The notes under the pieces: generated by a model
What the model saw: the letters and a program-made list of their open reading frames with translations, nothing else
What the model was told of the DNA's origin: nothing
Databases searched by the model: none
From: an uncultured Aquimarina sp.
Lineage (GTDB): Bacteria > Bacteroidota > Bacteroidia > Flavobacteriales > Flavobacteriaceae
Assembly: GCA_947489195.1 (NCBI GenBank)
Contig: CANLCT010000032.1
Coordinates: 1 to 50,158, forward strand
Direction: 5' to 3'
DNA: 50,158 nt
Shown here: piece after piece, positions 39,101 to 48,900 of the stretch
Numbering within the stretch: the first letter of the stretch is position 1
How the letters are laid out: each line of letters begins with the position of its first letter
Program-made: the position numbers and the translations under genes

Positions 39101-39557
39101 TAGTGATGCTATTTTAAACCCTATGCAACATAGGTTCTATTTGGATTTGACTACTTTTTCAAGTTGTACTCAAGGATTAGATCTAGATAAAGATGGAATC
39201 ATTAACAGTTTAGACTTAGACAGCGACGGTGACGGTTGTCCTGACGCAATCGAAGGGGATTTAAGTTTTGAGCAAACAGATTTGAGCGATGCTTCGACAA
39301 CTTTATTAAATCAACCTAATAACAATAATAATGATGGCAGTATTGCCACAGGATATCTAGGGAATACAACAGAATCCGTAATAGCGAACTTAACAAATAG
39401 TAATGGAGTAGATACGGATCCAATGTCAGCTACCTATGGAGTTCCATTAACAACTTTAGCCAACACACCAAATACCCAAGGTATAGGTGGAAGTCAGGAT
39501 GTTAATGACGATACTTCTTGTTGTGATATCGTACCGCCAACAATTGCACCGAATTAA
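30180..39557 (+). CDS. Secreted giant modular TSP3-repeat protein 4 with FG-GAP-like propeller
   Basis: The ATG at 30180 corresponds to the start of the preceding paralogue; an upstream in-frame GTG was not used. The 3125 residues start with a signal peptide (to about 28) and the same CNNNIDDDGDGLIDGC motif, MAM-like domain (about 48-250) and 'RWDPN' module (about 361-604) as protein 3. After that the modules differ. Further [14 protein letters not shown] units begin near 694, 1059, 1381, 2364 and 2751. Inserted among them is an FG-GAP/VCBS-like beta-propeller (about 1741-2174, with MVADIDQDGSPEIIVG, FADFNQDGTPEVYVG and VADVDEDGQAEIVVA), then a CARDB-like Ig domain (about 2221-2361). The C-terminal tail closely matches protein 3 and ends SCCDIVPPTIAPN-stop. 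It is probably a secreted calcium-binding adhesin. Confidence 0.83.
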   Translation: MDKITFNSYIKNFTLLLLFLLSTIAIQGQEVCNNNIDDDGDGLIDGCDSECGTLIFQESFENATNAGLIGPNCLGFEIGDHETWLIGTVAPFATDNTQGISGNWSTSGRIWYTNNTNPCSSSGGVPTAVNFPDGNVALYLNETPAGSYVEFTFPSGTFNVSNKYFFSIDVWNDAELGDTGLQVDITSTVGGLLQSTQLQYDAVTASDGNFDLLQTEICGDAGAITIRLTELTVMGATASPVIDNLRITESSCVFDPGSNGTTCFETTDTPADLFNFLAGSPDTGGSWSPTLASGTGVFDPSVDTAGTYTYSGSLCGGGTADVVVTIGGCLPPPIDSDGDTISDFIDLDDDNDGILDKIEADCFSNPLTAQLARWDPNIGLTNESNNGNTGAAKTDRYQPSFVNDTYLDLTVSNLGFGTGVTDESLDTSILTGNDVASHGYVWVSGIDGASVADARTNNDYIDFSFKIKDDVDIVARFDNIIDVTTDITGIWGPRGTNISTDPRKPIYADWSYQVEISSDGFATNSQILSAAHPTTRNTSGATFTTSQGDAQFNEFDNFQDGAGPSNDVLLQAGTTYTIRIYLFAAEDVGNNVTLDNFNISINPCTEYDTDNDGIANIYDLDSDNDGCADLEEAAGNFTVADNGVTATGTLTDGNGGVVTTNLGNTVGATLAGVPNAAGGGQGVGNTQDGINYCEDFDDDGVPDEVDLDDDNDGILDEFDVCDITTTTTDPIGAAVNWEAAGFRIFSVGGNTDITGALDNGFEQAVIREGVNISTLSSASDYITTGSVGGGTADTSVIQFSNGTITYLDTYAADAEAELRTTTAGGFISGDTGSGVYVESEFNGDVDDEYTVSYNFTTPVTLFSVDMVDIFDTFANPPNPSGVILQYEILADGQLIAYLRDEPTGDDTVGSVDIYDGVGTLRGTVGSGQNIETTISFITEDPVSIVAIRHRIVQGFLGPFIVGPTNFNAVRDPHGLDQFSFSTDTLCGNSKDVDSDNDGCPDAVEASGSFVVADLTSSNNLADADEGDVDATGVPLDGPGGSQTTQNATADYLDAGVENCTDSDLDGIPDSVDLDDDNDGILDTEEQIECTASGIISVSSATSTSPITDIGLLVDGILDQTRMTFSSLSSYTTDITVEFASSQTGDIKFELYNDGGTQNNGGSTASGIGEFDSVEVYDSSGALIYSQAGFLIPGFATGDTSVLDSTQDIHLIFEEQLIDATTIIVKGIVGYNGDSDPSVSSTFAIEEVREFLFTKTCSATLTHFDQDTDGDGVSDRLDLDSDGDGCPDAVEGSDSFVIGNLSDANGIGDLDGGNTGGTFTGTGSPVTTNLTGDYGSVADPVASNYVDSQGRVTIATVSNTSPGTDATITQTEGVSQDGAIDACLDFDMDTIPDYVDIDDDNDGILDVDELGCGLSTSTITTANTVLTAASGHFEGTFANDTAAADYDVDFTNVNTNFQTANLTATASGVHYIVDDSTPGGAYEATFMITPQAGTVLGFVEWGPNLVGNADAENDNDEQDITLTWSPNFVAKIIDPDDQLDVGATTAVNNLVITSGTTITQGAEFENINPPTWRIRFETNIYDAAFTFTTAHVGFTGVSNLTDEGFSLITGVCTLLDSGGTAEPNHRDTDSDGDSCNDSFEAGTHPDNSLPVLTTVATAVGANGLLNSLETTLDSGIINYDGAFIGDSQTTVFNKCTDETGSCDDGFDNDRDGYTDNFDADCNPLGIPGCIGDANAPDFSIQEDICTTTGGYTAYQTPMVADIDQDGSPEIIVGSTTGGSNIRMLNPIDMSIDYTFPVDEGTILAKWNAVGVAQLDGAGFLDVAYITSTDKLLVARYNGATWDNFESTTIPTTVMNSTADGQTNGTISFADFNQDGTPEVYVGNQIYSIDFGCTTQPCISVINGQNFGVTNGDNGPNSGAFSVAYDILNRTQCNGDPDCDGLELIAGYQVYSVNMTTGIMKVQKDLRVIQTDNGFNDGPTGIADMDLDGDVDVVVNSGSRLYIWDPANEQLVRSFARSGTSVALPVIGNFYDDDLADDSMLNNSIPDVPEVTVLVGSTLTTYNINNASAIWTLATTDSSAATSLTAFDFNGDGFDELVYRDTTTLRVMYGGPAAFTPAGVDANRNYQTFACSSATGWEHPVVADVDEDGQAEIVVACNPQICIYETASDPWQPAREIWNQFSYNVVNINEDGTVPSQQQNILAIFPEGGPGEMIFNGFGNQLNPVRTVLAKNDVAVPDGILTITNTTVDCPNVTIEFSIENQGDAPFPLNSSITVYDGDPTATATTAVALHTFTTTTAVAVSSTENFSETFSVPTTIANPFDLYMVINDDGTTTLPFDTTDANFPASSTSECDYTNNIANTTGNMCADFDGDTIPDFVDVDDDNDGILDTDECPVTFTVAEVTAAASQGGYIYDEYNANGSFRDQINYSFTNPHTGMVGFVTQPKAGFGEVLEPLNLQDGSAFDSVNLNENEAITTVGTSFAFRDPGGTSSSSATAWQIARGYLYIPDNISSDFTIQLTETSVSTSHLYLATTDSGIYDATNSTFNSGVINEVTTDFSNLKLVNDVGIGASGAVGDGVTGQGNGAAAGNNEIISISQTQAGKFVAFVMLTTDNGVQGRVTMTTGASTFIFGALPTSFANTLACDTDMDGIINSLDLDSDGDGCPDAVEAGVSPTTGIGQGTIENGSGGSVTTTTPNVDNAVFTFVSDMTNDSNGDGLLDSIDDNGGSGTLDGTPEYTSSYTSFALDENVDACLDSDGDLIADVFDVDDDNDGILDVDEGCTSPDTYDLGVFQSDFNTTVGGTLNPYTFINIDGQGLDITYSVSGDVSDVLLGGSGTGTSGISPGIITNSVGNAIHINANDAGNDDPLIVNLDFSKPIAGATFGFYDVDGDGVGFDDLTVVIGYDVDDNVILPSVITPGSVSEVYDASNEMFNYPSDGVSPTLGLRGTASSNSQINPSSVTFSNFKEIKRIEIYYGNSDAILNPMQHRFYLDLTTFSSCTQGLDLDKDGIINSLDLDSDGDGCPDAIEGDLSFEQTDLSDASTTLLNQPNNNNNDGSIATGYLGNTTESVIANLTNSNGVDTDPMSATYGVPLTTLANTPNTQGIGGSQDVNDDTSCCDIVPPTIAPN
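34060..34197 (+). repeat. Linker cassette nearly identical to 26463-26600 (in protein 4)
   Basis: Counterpart in the gene for protein 4. A third, more diverged relative is found in protein 3 near 27410-27560. Such shared DNA blocks are natural substrates for homologous recombination between the genes. Confidence 0.8.
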
Positions 39558-39998
39558 CAACAAATAATGAAATTACATTGATTGTATTTTCGAAATTTTT
39601 AAAGGATGTAATCTATGATAAATAGTGTCTTTTAAAAATTTTAAAATATGTGGTATAAGAGACTTAATAAGACCTATTAAAAAAGGCTATTATTTTTGTT
39701 TCAGGAAATTTTAATTAATAGAGCAGAGAATAGTATTGTAAATTAATAATAAGCATACAATTTGTGTTAAGTATTTGATAATCAATAATTTTAATTTGCA
39801 GTTTAAATACATTTCAACGATTTTTTTAGTATTTAATCGATGTTAAAAAGCTTGTTGTCGAAAAAAAATAAAAAAACTTAAACAACTGATTTTCAGTAAC
39901 AAAAGAAACGTTAAATTTATAAAGTGTTTGTTGTCAAACATTTAAATTTTCACAGAAAATAATGCTTAGTCAGCAGTTTGAATAAAAATCATAGGATT
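39558..39998. other. 441-nt AT-rich intergenic region before the last giant gene
   Basis: No gene was found. An AAATTTTTAAA/TTTAAAAATTT inverted repeat (39593-39603 and 39631-39641, 27-nt loop) follows protein 4 and could contribute to termination. A hairpin (AAGTGTTTG at 39922-39930, CAAACATTT at 39935-39943, 4-nt loop, one wobble) lies about 55 nt before the ATG and could be in the leader of the next gene. No clear -33/-7 promoter pair was recognised. Confidence 0.5.
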
Positions 39999-42900
39999 AT
40001 GAAAAAAATTACTTCAACTTCTTTTTTTAGTATTCGTAATAAAAAAGAATCCTTACTAATAGGGAAAAGTCTAACAGTGTTACTTTTATGGCTTTACACA
40101 AGTGTTGTTTTTGCACAGTTCCCTGTGGTACCAACGGTGCCCAATCCATTTGTACCAGATACAGTAATTAATTCAAGTCAGGATATTGAAGTAAATGTTA
40201 CTACCGTAGGGATGAATGGTAGTATTGCTTATGTAGTAACTGATTTAGGTTTAAATATATATGCAGTACAGCCAGGCTTTAATACATTAGGGGTGGTTAA
40301 TTTGGGGACATTTATACCTAATCAATATTTAGTATATTCACTATCCTTTGATGGTCCATTACCAACTACATTAGTACCAGGGAGTAATCTTAATATAGTA
40401 GAAACTACACTTTGTAATGCTATTATAGGACCTGTGCAAATACAAGTAGATCCTATATTTATTGATACTGATGGTGATGGAGTAAATGATGTTGTGGATT
40501 TAGATGATGATAACGACGGTATTATTGATGTTATTGAAAGCAATTGTAATATTTCTGGAGCAACATCATTAGGTTTAATATGGGATCCTAATATTGACCC
40601 AGCGACTCAAGCAGATTCAAGAACGAATTTTAATACGGGTAATCCTAAAAATACTAGGTATGAACCTTCACAGTTTGACGTATCTTTTGGATTACCAATA
40701 GGTTTTGTGCAAAATAATGTAGCCAATGTAATTTTTGGTTCGGGATTGGTTGATGAGTCATTAGATGCTGCTAATACAGTAGAAATTCAAGGATATTATT
40801 TTGTAAGTGGTGCTGATGAAGTGGATGCTGTTGCGGCAAAGGCAGCTAATGATTATTTAGAGTATGGATTTACGATGCAAACAGATAGAACAGTCATGTT
40901 ACGATCTTACAACTTGCAAGATGTAGTAACCTTTATGCCTGGAATATATCAAACAACACGTGGTTTAAATTTAAGTGCAAACCAAGCAAACCCAGATGAT
41001 AGACCTCAATATGCAGATTTTACTTATCAAATAGAAATAAGTACAGATAATTTTGCAACTTCAACAGTATTAGTTCCATCTAAAACTACGGTAAGGAGAG
41101 CTGATGGAAATACTTTTACAAATGCATTTGATGATGCTTCATTACCGCCGACAGATCCTTTTTTCTTTCACTTTGAAGAGTTTGCTGTTTTTCCTCAATT
41201 TCAATTAACACCAAGTGTTACTTATAAAGTAAGACTTTATTTATTCGCTTCCGAAGATCAATCGAGTAATGGTTATGTTACATTCGATAATTTTAGATTA
41301 AATGTGAGTGATTGTCCAGATGCAGATTTGGATATGGACGGCATTATTAATCAATTAGATTTGGATACCGATGGCGATGGTTGCGCAGATGCAGTAGAAG
41401 GAGGAGGTAACTTTTTAGAAACTGATTTGTCAAATTCCTCTATAAATGGAGGAAATACAGGAACAGGTTTTACTGGTGATCCTACAGTTGGTGGGGTTGT
41501 AACTAATCTTACAGGGGTAATCACAGACCCAGATCCAGTAGGTAATAATATAGTAACAGCAACAGGTTTGGTAGTTACTACGGCTACACCAACAGGAGAA
41601 ATGCAAACGCTAAATATCTCACAAGATGACACCATGCAAAATTGTGATGATCAGGATGGAGTAGATATAGTAGTTGAAGATGGAGCGCCAAATGGAGGAG
41701 ATGGAAATAATGATGGGACTTTAGATAGTTTACAGCCAGATGTAGCTTCAATACCTGATGGAAGTGGAACAGGGAGTTATGTAACACTTGAAGTTTCAGG
41801 TTGTGATCAGATTACTAAAATGGAATTAAAGCAGGAAGCTGATTTAGCTTCCTTAGATGAAGAATATGAATACCCCTTTGGTTTAATTGACTTTAGATTA
41901 GAGTGTGGTAATATAGGTGATATAGCTACTATTAAATATTATTGGTATGGTATTACAGCTTTAGAGCAAAGAGATGCTTACCGAAAATTTGGTTTTGACC
42001 GTTTTGGTGGTGTTTTAGCAAATTCTATTTACAGAAATTTTATAATTTCTGAAGCTATAGAAAATGTTAATGGAGCTAATGTTTATACCGTAACATATAC
42101 AATAACTGATGGTTTATTTGGTGATGATGAAACTTTAGGAAGGTTTATCGAAGATCCAACAGGTCCAGCTATTGCGGATAATACAGATAATGATAGTTTC
42201 CCTGATTTAGTAGATACAGATGATGATAACGATGGTATACCAGATGCATTAGAATGTACAAGTTATACAGGTAGTCCTGTGTTTTCGGGTACAGGAAATA
42301 GTATAGTAGGTACAATAAATAATACCGATGGTACCGAAGTGTTTAATATTACTTATTCAGATACAAATAATGCGGCTACTTCGGGAGTGGGAGGAATAAC
42401 AACAACTCCAGCGGATTCTCCAGCAGAGCTTACTTTTAATCAAAATAGTCAATTTTCAGTACAAGCAGAAGTAGCGTCTTTAACGCTTTCGGGTTTACCA
42501 ATAGGTACCTATACTTTAAATGCACAGTTGGATCCAGTAACCTTTGTAGCTACAGGTGCTACTTTATTACCAGATGGTCTTACTATAAATGTAACAACAA
42601 CTGAAGCAAATGTTACGACAGCTGATTTTATTGACCCTCAGGCATTAAATACATTGCAAATTATATCTACTTCGCTTGATACAGCGAATAGTTTTGATAT
42701 TGGTGTAAGTTTAACAGGCTTAGCTTGTCCAGATTCGGATGGTGATGGGATTCCAGATAATTTAGATATAGATTCGGATAATGATGGGATTCCAGATAAT
42801 GTAGAGGCACAAAGTACTGCAGGATATCAACCTCCATTAAATAATGATACAGATATGGATGGGTTGGATGACCAATACGATCCAGAATTTGGAGGTAGTA

Positions 42901-45900
42901 CACCGATAACCACTCCCGAAAATTCGGATACCGATACCATTCCAGACTACCTAGATACAGATAGTGATAATGATGGAATATTAGATGTTATAGAATCAGG
43001 AGAAACACCAGCTACCAATGCCAATGATATTGATGGCGATGGTTTGTTAGATGCTTACGATGATGTACAAACTCCTTCAGGAGATCCTTTTGATGTAAAT
43101 GATGATTTAGATGGGGGATCTGTTGATACACCAAATATTCAAAACGCTAACACCGCAGAGGTAGATTATAGAGATCCAACAACAGATGCAGATAATGATG
43201 GAATACCAGATAGCGTTGATGTCGATGATGATAATGATGGTATTCTTGATAGTATAGAAAATGCAACATGTACAACTTCGAGTATTTCAGAAACTATTTT
43301 TACAGATAATTTTAGCGGACATGTAGCTACTTCAGGTGGAGCAGCTTCAGCATTAAATAATCCTTCAAATACATCAACAGAGCTTTTATTTGAAGCTGTA
43401 AAAACAACTCCTTTTGGTAATTATGCAGTGGTTGATAATGCTAATTCATGGTTTTCTTTATTACCTGATACTACAGGAAACCCTGTAATGGCGATTGATG
43501 CAGCTTCGGGTTCAGCTAATACACCGTCGGATGTGTATAGGGTAGCTATCGATGTAGAACTTGGCAGTATATATACATTTGGATATGATATTTGGAGTCG
43601 ACCAACTCCTTTGGTTTCTCTTTCAGTCTTTGTTGATCCAGATGGAGCAGCAGGACCATTATTACCAATTGTGATTTTAGCGAATAACCAAGCTCCGGAT
43701 CAAGTGCTTACATCGGTAACAGCAGAATGGGAAGCCACGGTGACGGGTACAGCAGAATTTTTTATTGAATTTGATGCATTTCCTGGTGGTGGTAACGGGA
43801 GAAATTTTTATATCGACGATGTATTCATTTCAAGAATTTTATGTGATAGCGATGGGGATGGTGTAGCAAATATTTTTGATATTGATAGCGATAATGATGG
43901 TATACCAGATAATGTAGAGGTACAACCCACAGTAGGCTATACGGCACCTGCAGTAAGTGTGCAAACAGCAACAGATCCTTTCCCTGGATTACCTTATCCA
44001 GTAGGATCAACACCATTTGACCCAATAGCTCAAAATATAGATGCAGACGCATTACCAGATTATTTAGATTTAGATAGTGATAATGATGGATTATTGGATG
44101 TTATAGAGTCTGGACAAACTATAGCCACAAATACTAACGATATCGATGGAGATGGTTTATTAGATGCATATGATGATGTAAATACACCAGCAGGAGATCC
44201 ATTTGATGTAAATGATGATTTAGATAATGGAGCATCAGATACTCCAAATACAGACACTGGTGTTGTAGGTCAAACGGATACAGATGTTGATTTCAGAGAT
44301 TTGCTAGAGCCTTTAGATTCAGATATGGATGGTTTACCTGATGCTGTAGATTTAGATGATGATAATGATGGTATTTTAGATGTAACAGAAAATGATTGTG
44401 CCCTAACAGGACCAGTAGAGTTATTAGCAAGATGGGATCCAAATCAAGCAGGTTCGGTAAATGATGGAAATAATGGAAATACAGGTAGCCCTAAGGTAGA
44501 TAGATATGAACCTAGTTTTGTAGAAAATACTATTGTAGAATCGACAGTGCCTGTTTCTAGTATTGGTTCAGGCTTAGTAGATGAGTCATTAGATCCAGCC
44601 AATAGTGTTGAAGTACAAGGATATTTTTACCTAAGTGGTGCAGATGAAACTACAGCTGCAGCAGCTGCAACAAATGGAGATTATATTGAATTTAGTTTTA
44701 CAACTTTAGGTACAGAGAGTCATTTATCTCGATTTATAAATGTTCAAGATATTCCAACATTTATAAATTTAACATTAAGACCAAGAGGAGAAAACTTATC
44801 TAATAATGCTTTATTTCCAATTCATTCTGATTTCAGATATCAATTAGAAATAAGTGCTGATAATTTTACAACGTCTACAGTTTTAGTTGCAGATACGCAA
44901 ACCGTTCGACCTACTGATGGAGTTACTTACACGAGTTCAACGAACATACCGTTACCTCCACCACCTGCTTTTGTTCAACCTTGGGAAGAGTTTGCAGTAA
45001 CTCCAGAATTGGCATTAGCTCCAAGTACAACTTATAAATTACGTTTATTAATTTTTGCTTCCGAGGATATTTCAGGAAATGGTTTGGTAACCTTAGATAA
45101 TTTTAGGTTCAATGTTATCACTTGTAATGAAAGTGATTTTGATGGTGATGGCATTCCAAATAGTGTTGATTTAGATAGTGATAATGATGGTATTTATGAT
45201 GTGGTTGAAAGTGGAAACCCATTAGCAACAGATACAGATAATGATGGTCGTATAGATACAGGAGGTACGGTAGCAGTAGGCGCAAATGGTATTCCAAATG
45301 AAGTAGATAGCGATGATGATGCAACGAATGCCACGGCAACAACACCAGTAAATAGTTTTGGTACCGATGGGGCAGATTATCTAGATATTGATGCAGATGA
45401 TGATGGAATAGTAGATAATATAGAAGCACAAACTACAGGTGGGTATCAATCTCCATTAGGAGTGGATACAGATATGGATGGTGTCGATGATCGCTATGAT
45501 CCAGATAATGGAGGAACGGCAATTACACCAACAAATACCGATGCTGCTTTTGTAAATAGTGATACCATTCCAGATTATTTGGATTTAGATAGTGATGGAG
45601 ATACAGAAAGTGATACGATAGAAGCTTATGATACAAATCAAGATGGAATACCAGAGGTAGGACCTGCAAATGCAGATGCAGATGGCGATGGATTAGATGA
45701 TAATTTTGATTTAGTAGATTTATTAACAATACCTACCACCAATCCAATTAATGGAGGCCAAACTGCCACCAACCCATTCCCCGATGCAGATATGCCAGGT
45801 ATGGAGCCAGATTGGAGAGAGAGTAATGATTCAGATAATGATGGAGTACCAGATAGTGCCGATTTAGATGATGATAATGATGGTATTTTAGATACGGACG

Positions 45901-48900
45901 AAGACCCAAATATTGATTTAGATAATAATCCTAATACAGGTGATCCAGCAGATATTGATCCAGATGGAGATGGTATTCCAAATCATTTAGATATAGATTC
46001 GGATAATGATGGAATTCCAGATAATGTAGAAGCACAACCAACAGTAGGTTATATAGCACCAGGAACAGATGGAGTGGTAGCTCCTGGAGATGTTGGAGGA
46101 ACAGGTATTCCTTTAGTATATGATCAAACCTTAGGTTTAGGAACTCCAGAAAACTCAGATACAGATACTATTCCAGATTATTTAGATACAGATAGTGATA
46201 ATGATGGGTTATTAGATACAGCGGAAGCAGGCTTAGCAATACCAACAAATACGAATGATATTGATATGGATGGATTATTAGATGCCTTTGATGCAGATAA
46301 TAGTTCAAGTGATGTAAATAATAATTTAGATGGTGGATCAGTTGATACGCCAAATACAGATACAACCGATCCAACACAAACAGATACAGATGTGGATTAT
46401 CGAGATCCATTAGAGCCATTAGATACAGATGGCGATGGAATTCCAGATGTAACAGATTTAGATGATGATAATGATGGTATTTTAGATGTAGAAGAAGGAC
46501 AATGTGCACCAAATGCAAGTCCAGGACCTTCACCATTAATGTTATTATATGATAATGGAGGAGGAGATTTATCACCAACTACAGTAGGGAATGATTTTAT
46601 AGCAAGTGCATCTTCACAAATATTTGGTTCGGGAGTGAGTTATACCGAAGATCCTAATAATGTAGGAGGAGGTTATATTGATTTACAAGGCGTAGATCAA
46701 CCAGATTTAGTAAGCGCTATTGCCGATAATGATTATTTAGAGATTAATTTTACTACGGGGAATGATCCTTATTCAATTTCGCAATTATTTTTCTTTGGAG
46801 AACCAGTAGGTGTGCCGGCCGTAGATTTCAGATCAGGGTATCAATATCAAGTAGAAATATCTGGAGATAATTTTGCTAGTAGTGTTGTGTTATTTGACGA
46901 AGCGACGCTGTCACCACCAACTTCATCTTTCAGAGTACCAGCAACTACAAATTTACAGTTGATTCCAAATACATTTTATAAGATTAGATTTTATCTATAT
47001 AATAATCCAGCACCAAATGCAGATTCGATAACTATTGACAATATAGCTTTCAGAAGTTTATTATGTACAGAATCAGATTTTGATGGTGATGGTATTCCAA
47101 ATAGTGTCGATCTAGATAGTGATAATGATGGTATTTATGATGTAGTTGAAAGTGGAAATCCATTAGCAACCGATACAGATAATGATGGTCGTATAGATAC
47201 AGGAGGTACAGTAGCAGTAGGAGCCAATGGAATTCCAAATGAAGTGGATAGTGATGATGATGCTTTTTCAGCAACCGGAACAACACCAGTAAATAGTTTT
47301 GGTACCGATGGGGCAGATTATGTGGATATTGATGCAGATGATGATGGTATTGTTGATAATATTGAGGCACAAACTACAGCAGGTTATATAGCACCTAGTG
47401 GAACAGATACAGATGGAGATGGTATTGATGATGTGTATGATCCAGTTGATGATACAGATATTTCAGCTCCAGTGGCTGGAACAGGAACAGTTATAGTTCC
47501 AACAAATACCGATGCTACGTTTACAAATAGTGATGCTATTCCAGATTATTTAGATACAGATAGTGATGGTGATGCAGAGAGTGACACTATTGAAGCTTAT
47601 GATACAGATCAAGATGGAGTAGCAGATACAGTACCAGCAGGAGCTGATGCAGATGGTGATGGATTAGATGATAATTTTGATGGTATTACTTTAGGAACAG
47701 GTACAGCGAGTACAAACCCAACTAATGGAGGTCAAACTGCCACCAACCCATTCCCCGATGCAGATATGCCAGGTATGGAGCCAGATTGGAGAGAAGGGAA
47801 TGATACTGATGGGGATGGAATACCAGATAGTGCCGATTTAGATGATGATAATGATGGTATTTTAGATACGGACGAAGACCCAAATATTGATTTAGATAAT
47901 AATCCTAATACAGGTGATCCAGCAGATATTGATCCAGATGGAGATGGTATTCCAAATCATTTAGATATAGATTCGGATAATGATGGAATTCCAGATAATG
48001 TAGAAGCACAACCAACAGTAGGTTATATAGCACCAGGAACAGATGGAGTGGTAGCTCCTGGAGATGTTGGAGGAACAGGTATTCCTTTAGTATATGATCA
48101 AACCTTAGGTTTAGGAACTCCAGAAAACTCAGATACAGATACTATTCCAGATTATTTAGATACAGATAGTGATAATGATGGGTTATTAGATACAGCGGAA
48201 GCAGGCTTAGCAATACCAACAAATACGAATGATATTGATATGGATGGATTATTAGATGCCTTTGATGCAGATAATAGTTCAAGTGATGTAAATAATAATT
48301 TAGATGGTGGATCAGTTGATACGCCAAATACAGATACAACCGATCCAACACAAACAGATACAGATGTGGATTATCGAGATCCATTAGAGCCATTAGATAC
48401 AGATGGCGATGGAATTCCAGATGTAACAGATTTAGATGATGATAATGATGGTATTTTAGATGTAGAAGAAGGACAATGTGCACCAAATGCAAGTCCAGGA
48501 CCTTCACCATTAATGTTATTATATGATAATGGAGGAGGAGATTTATCACCAACTACAGTAGGGAATGATTTTATAGCAAGTGCATCTTCACAAATATTTG
48601 GTTCGGGAGTGAGTTATACCGAAGATCCTAATAATGTAGGAGGAGGTTATATTGATTTACAAGGCGTAGATCAACCAGATTTAGTAAGCGCTATTGCCGA
48701 TAATGATTATTTAGAGATTAATTTTACTACGGGGAATGATCCTTATTCAATTTCGCAATTATTTTTCTTTGGAGAACCAGTAGGTGTGCCGGCCGTAGAT
48801 TTCAGATCAGGGTATCAATATCAAGTAGAAATATCTGGAGATAATTTTGCTAGTAGTGTTGTGTTATTTGACGAAGCGACGCTGTCACCACCAACTTCAT

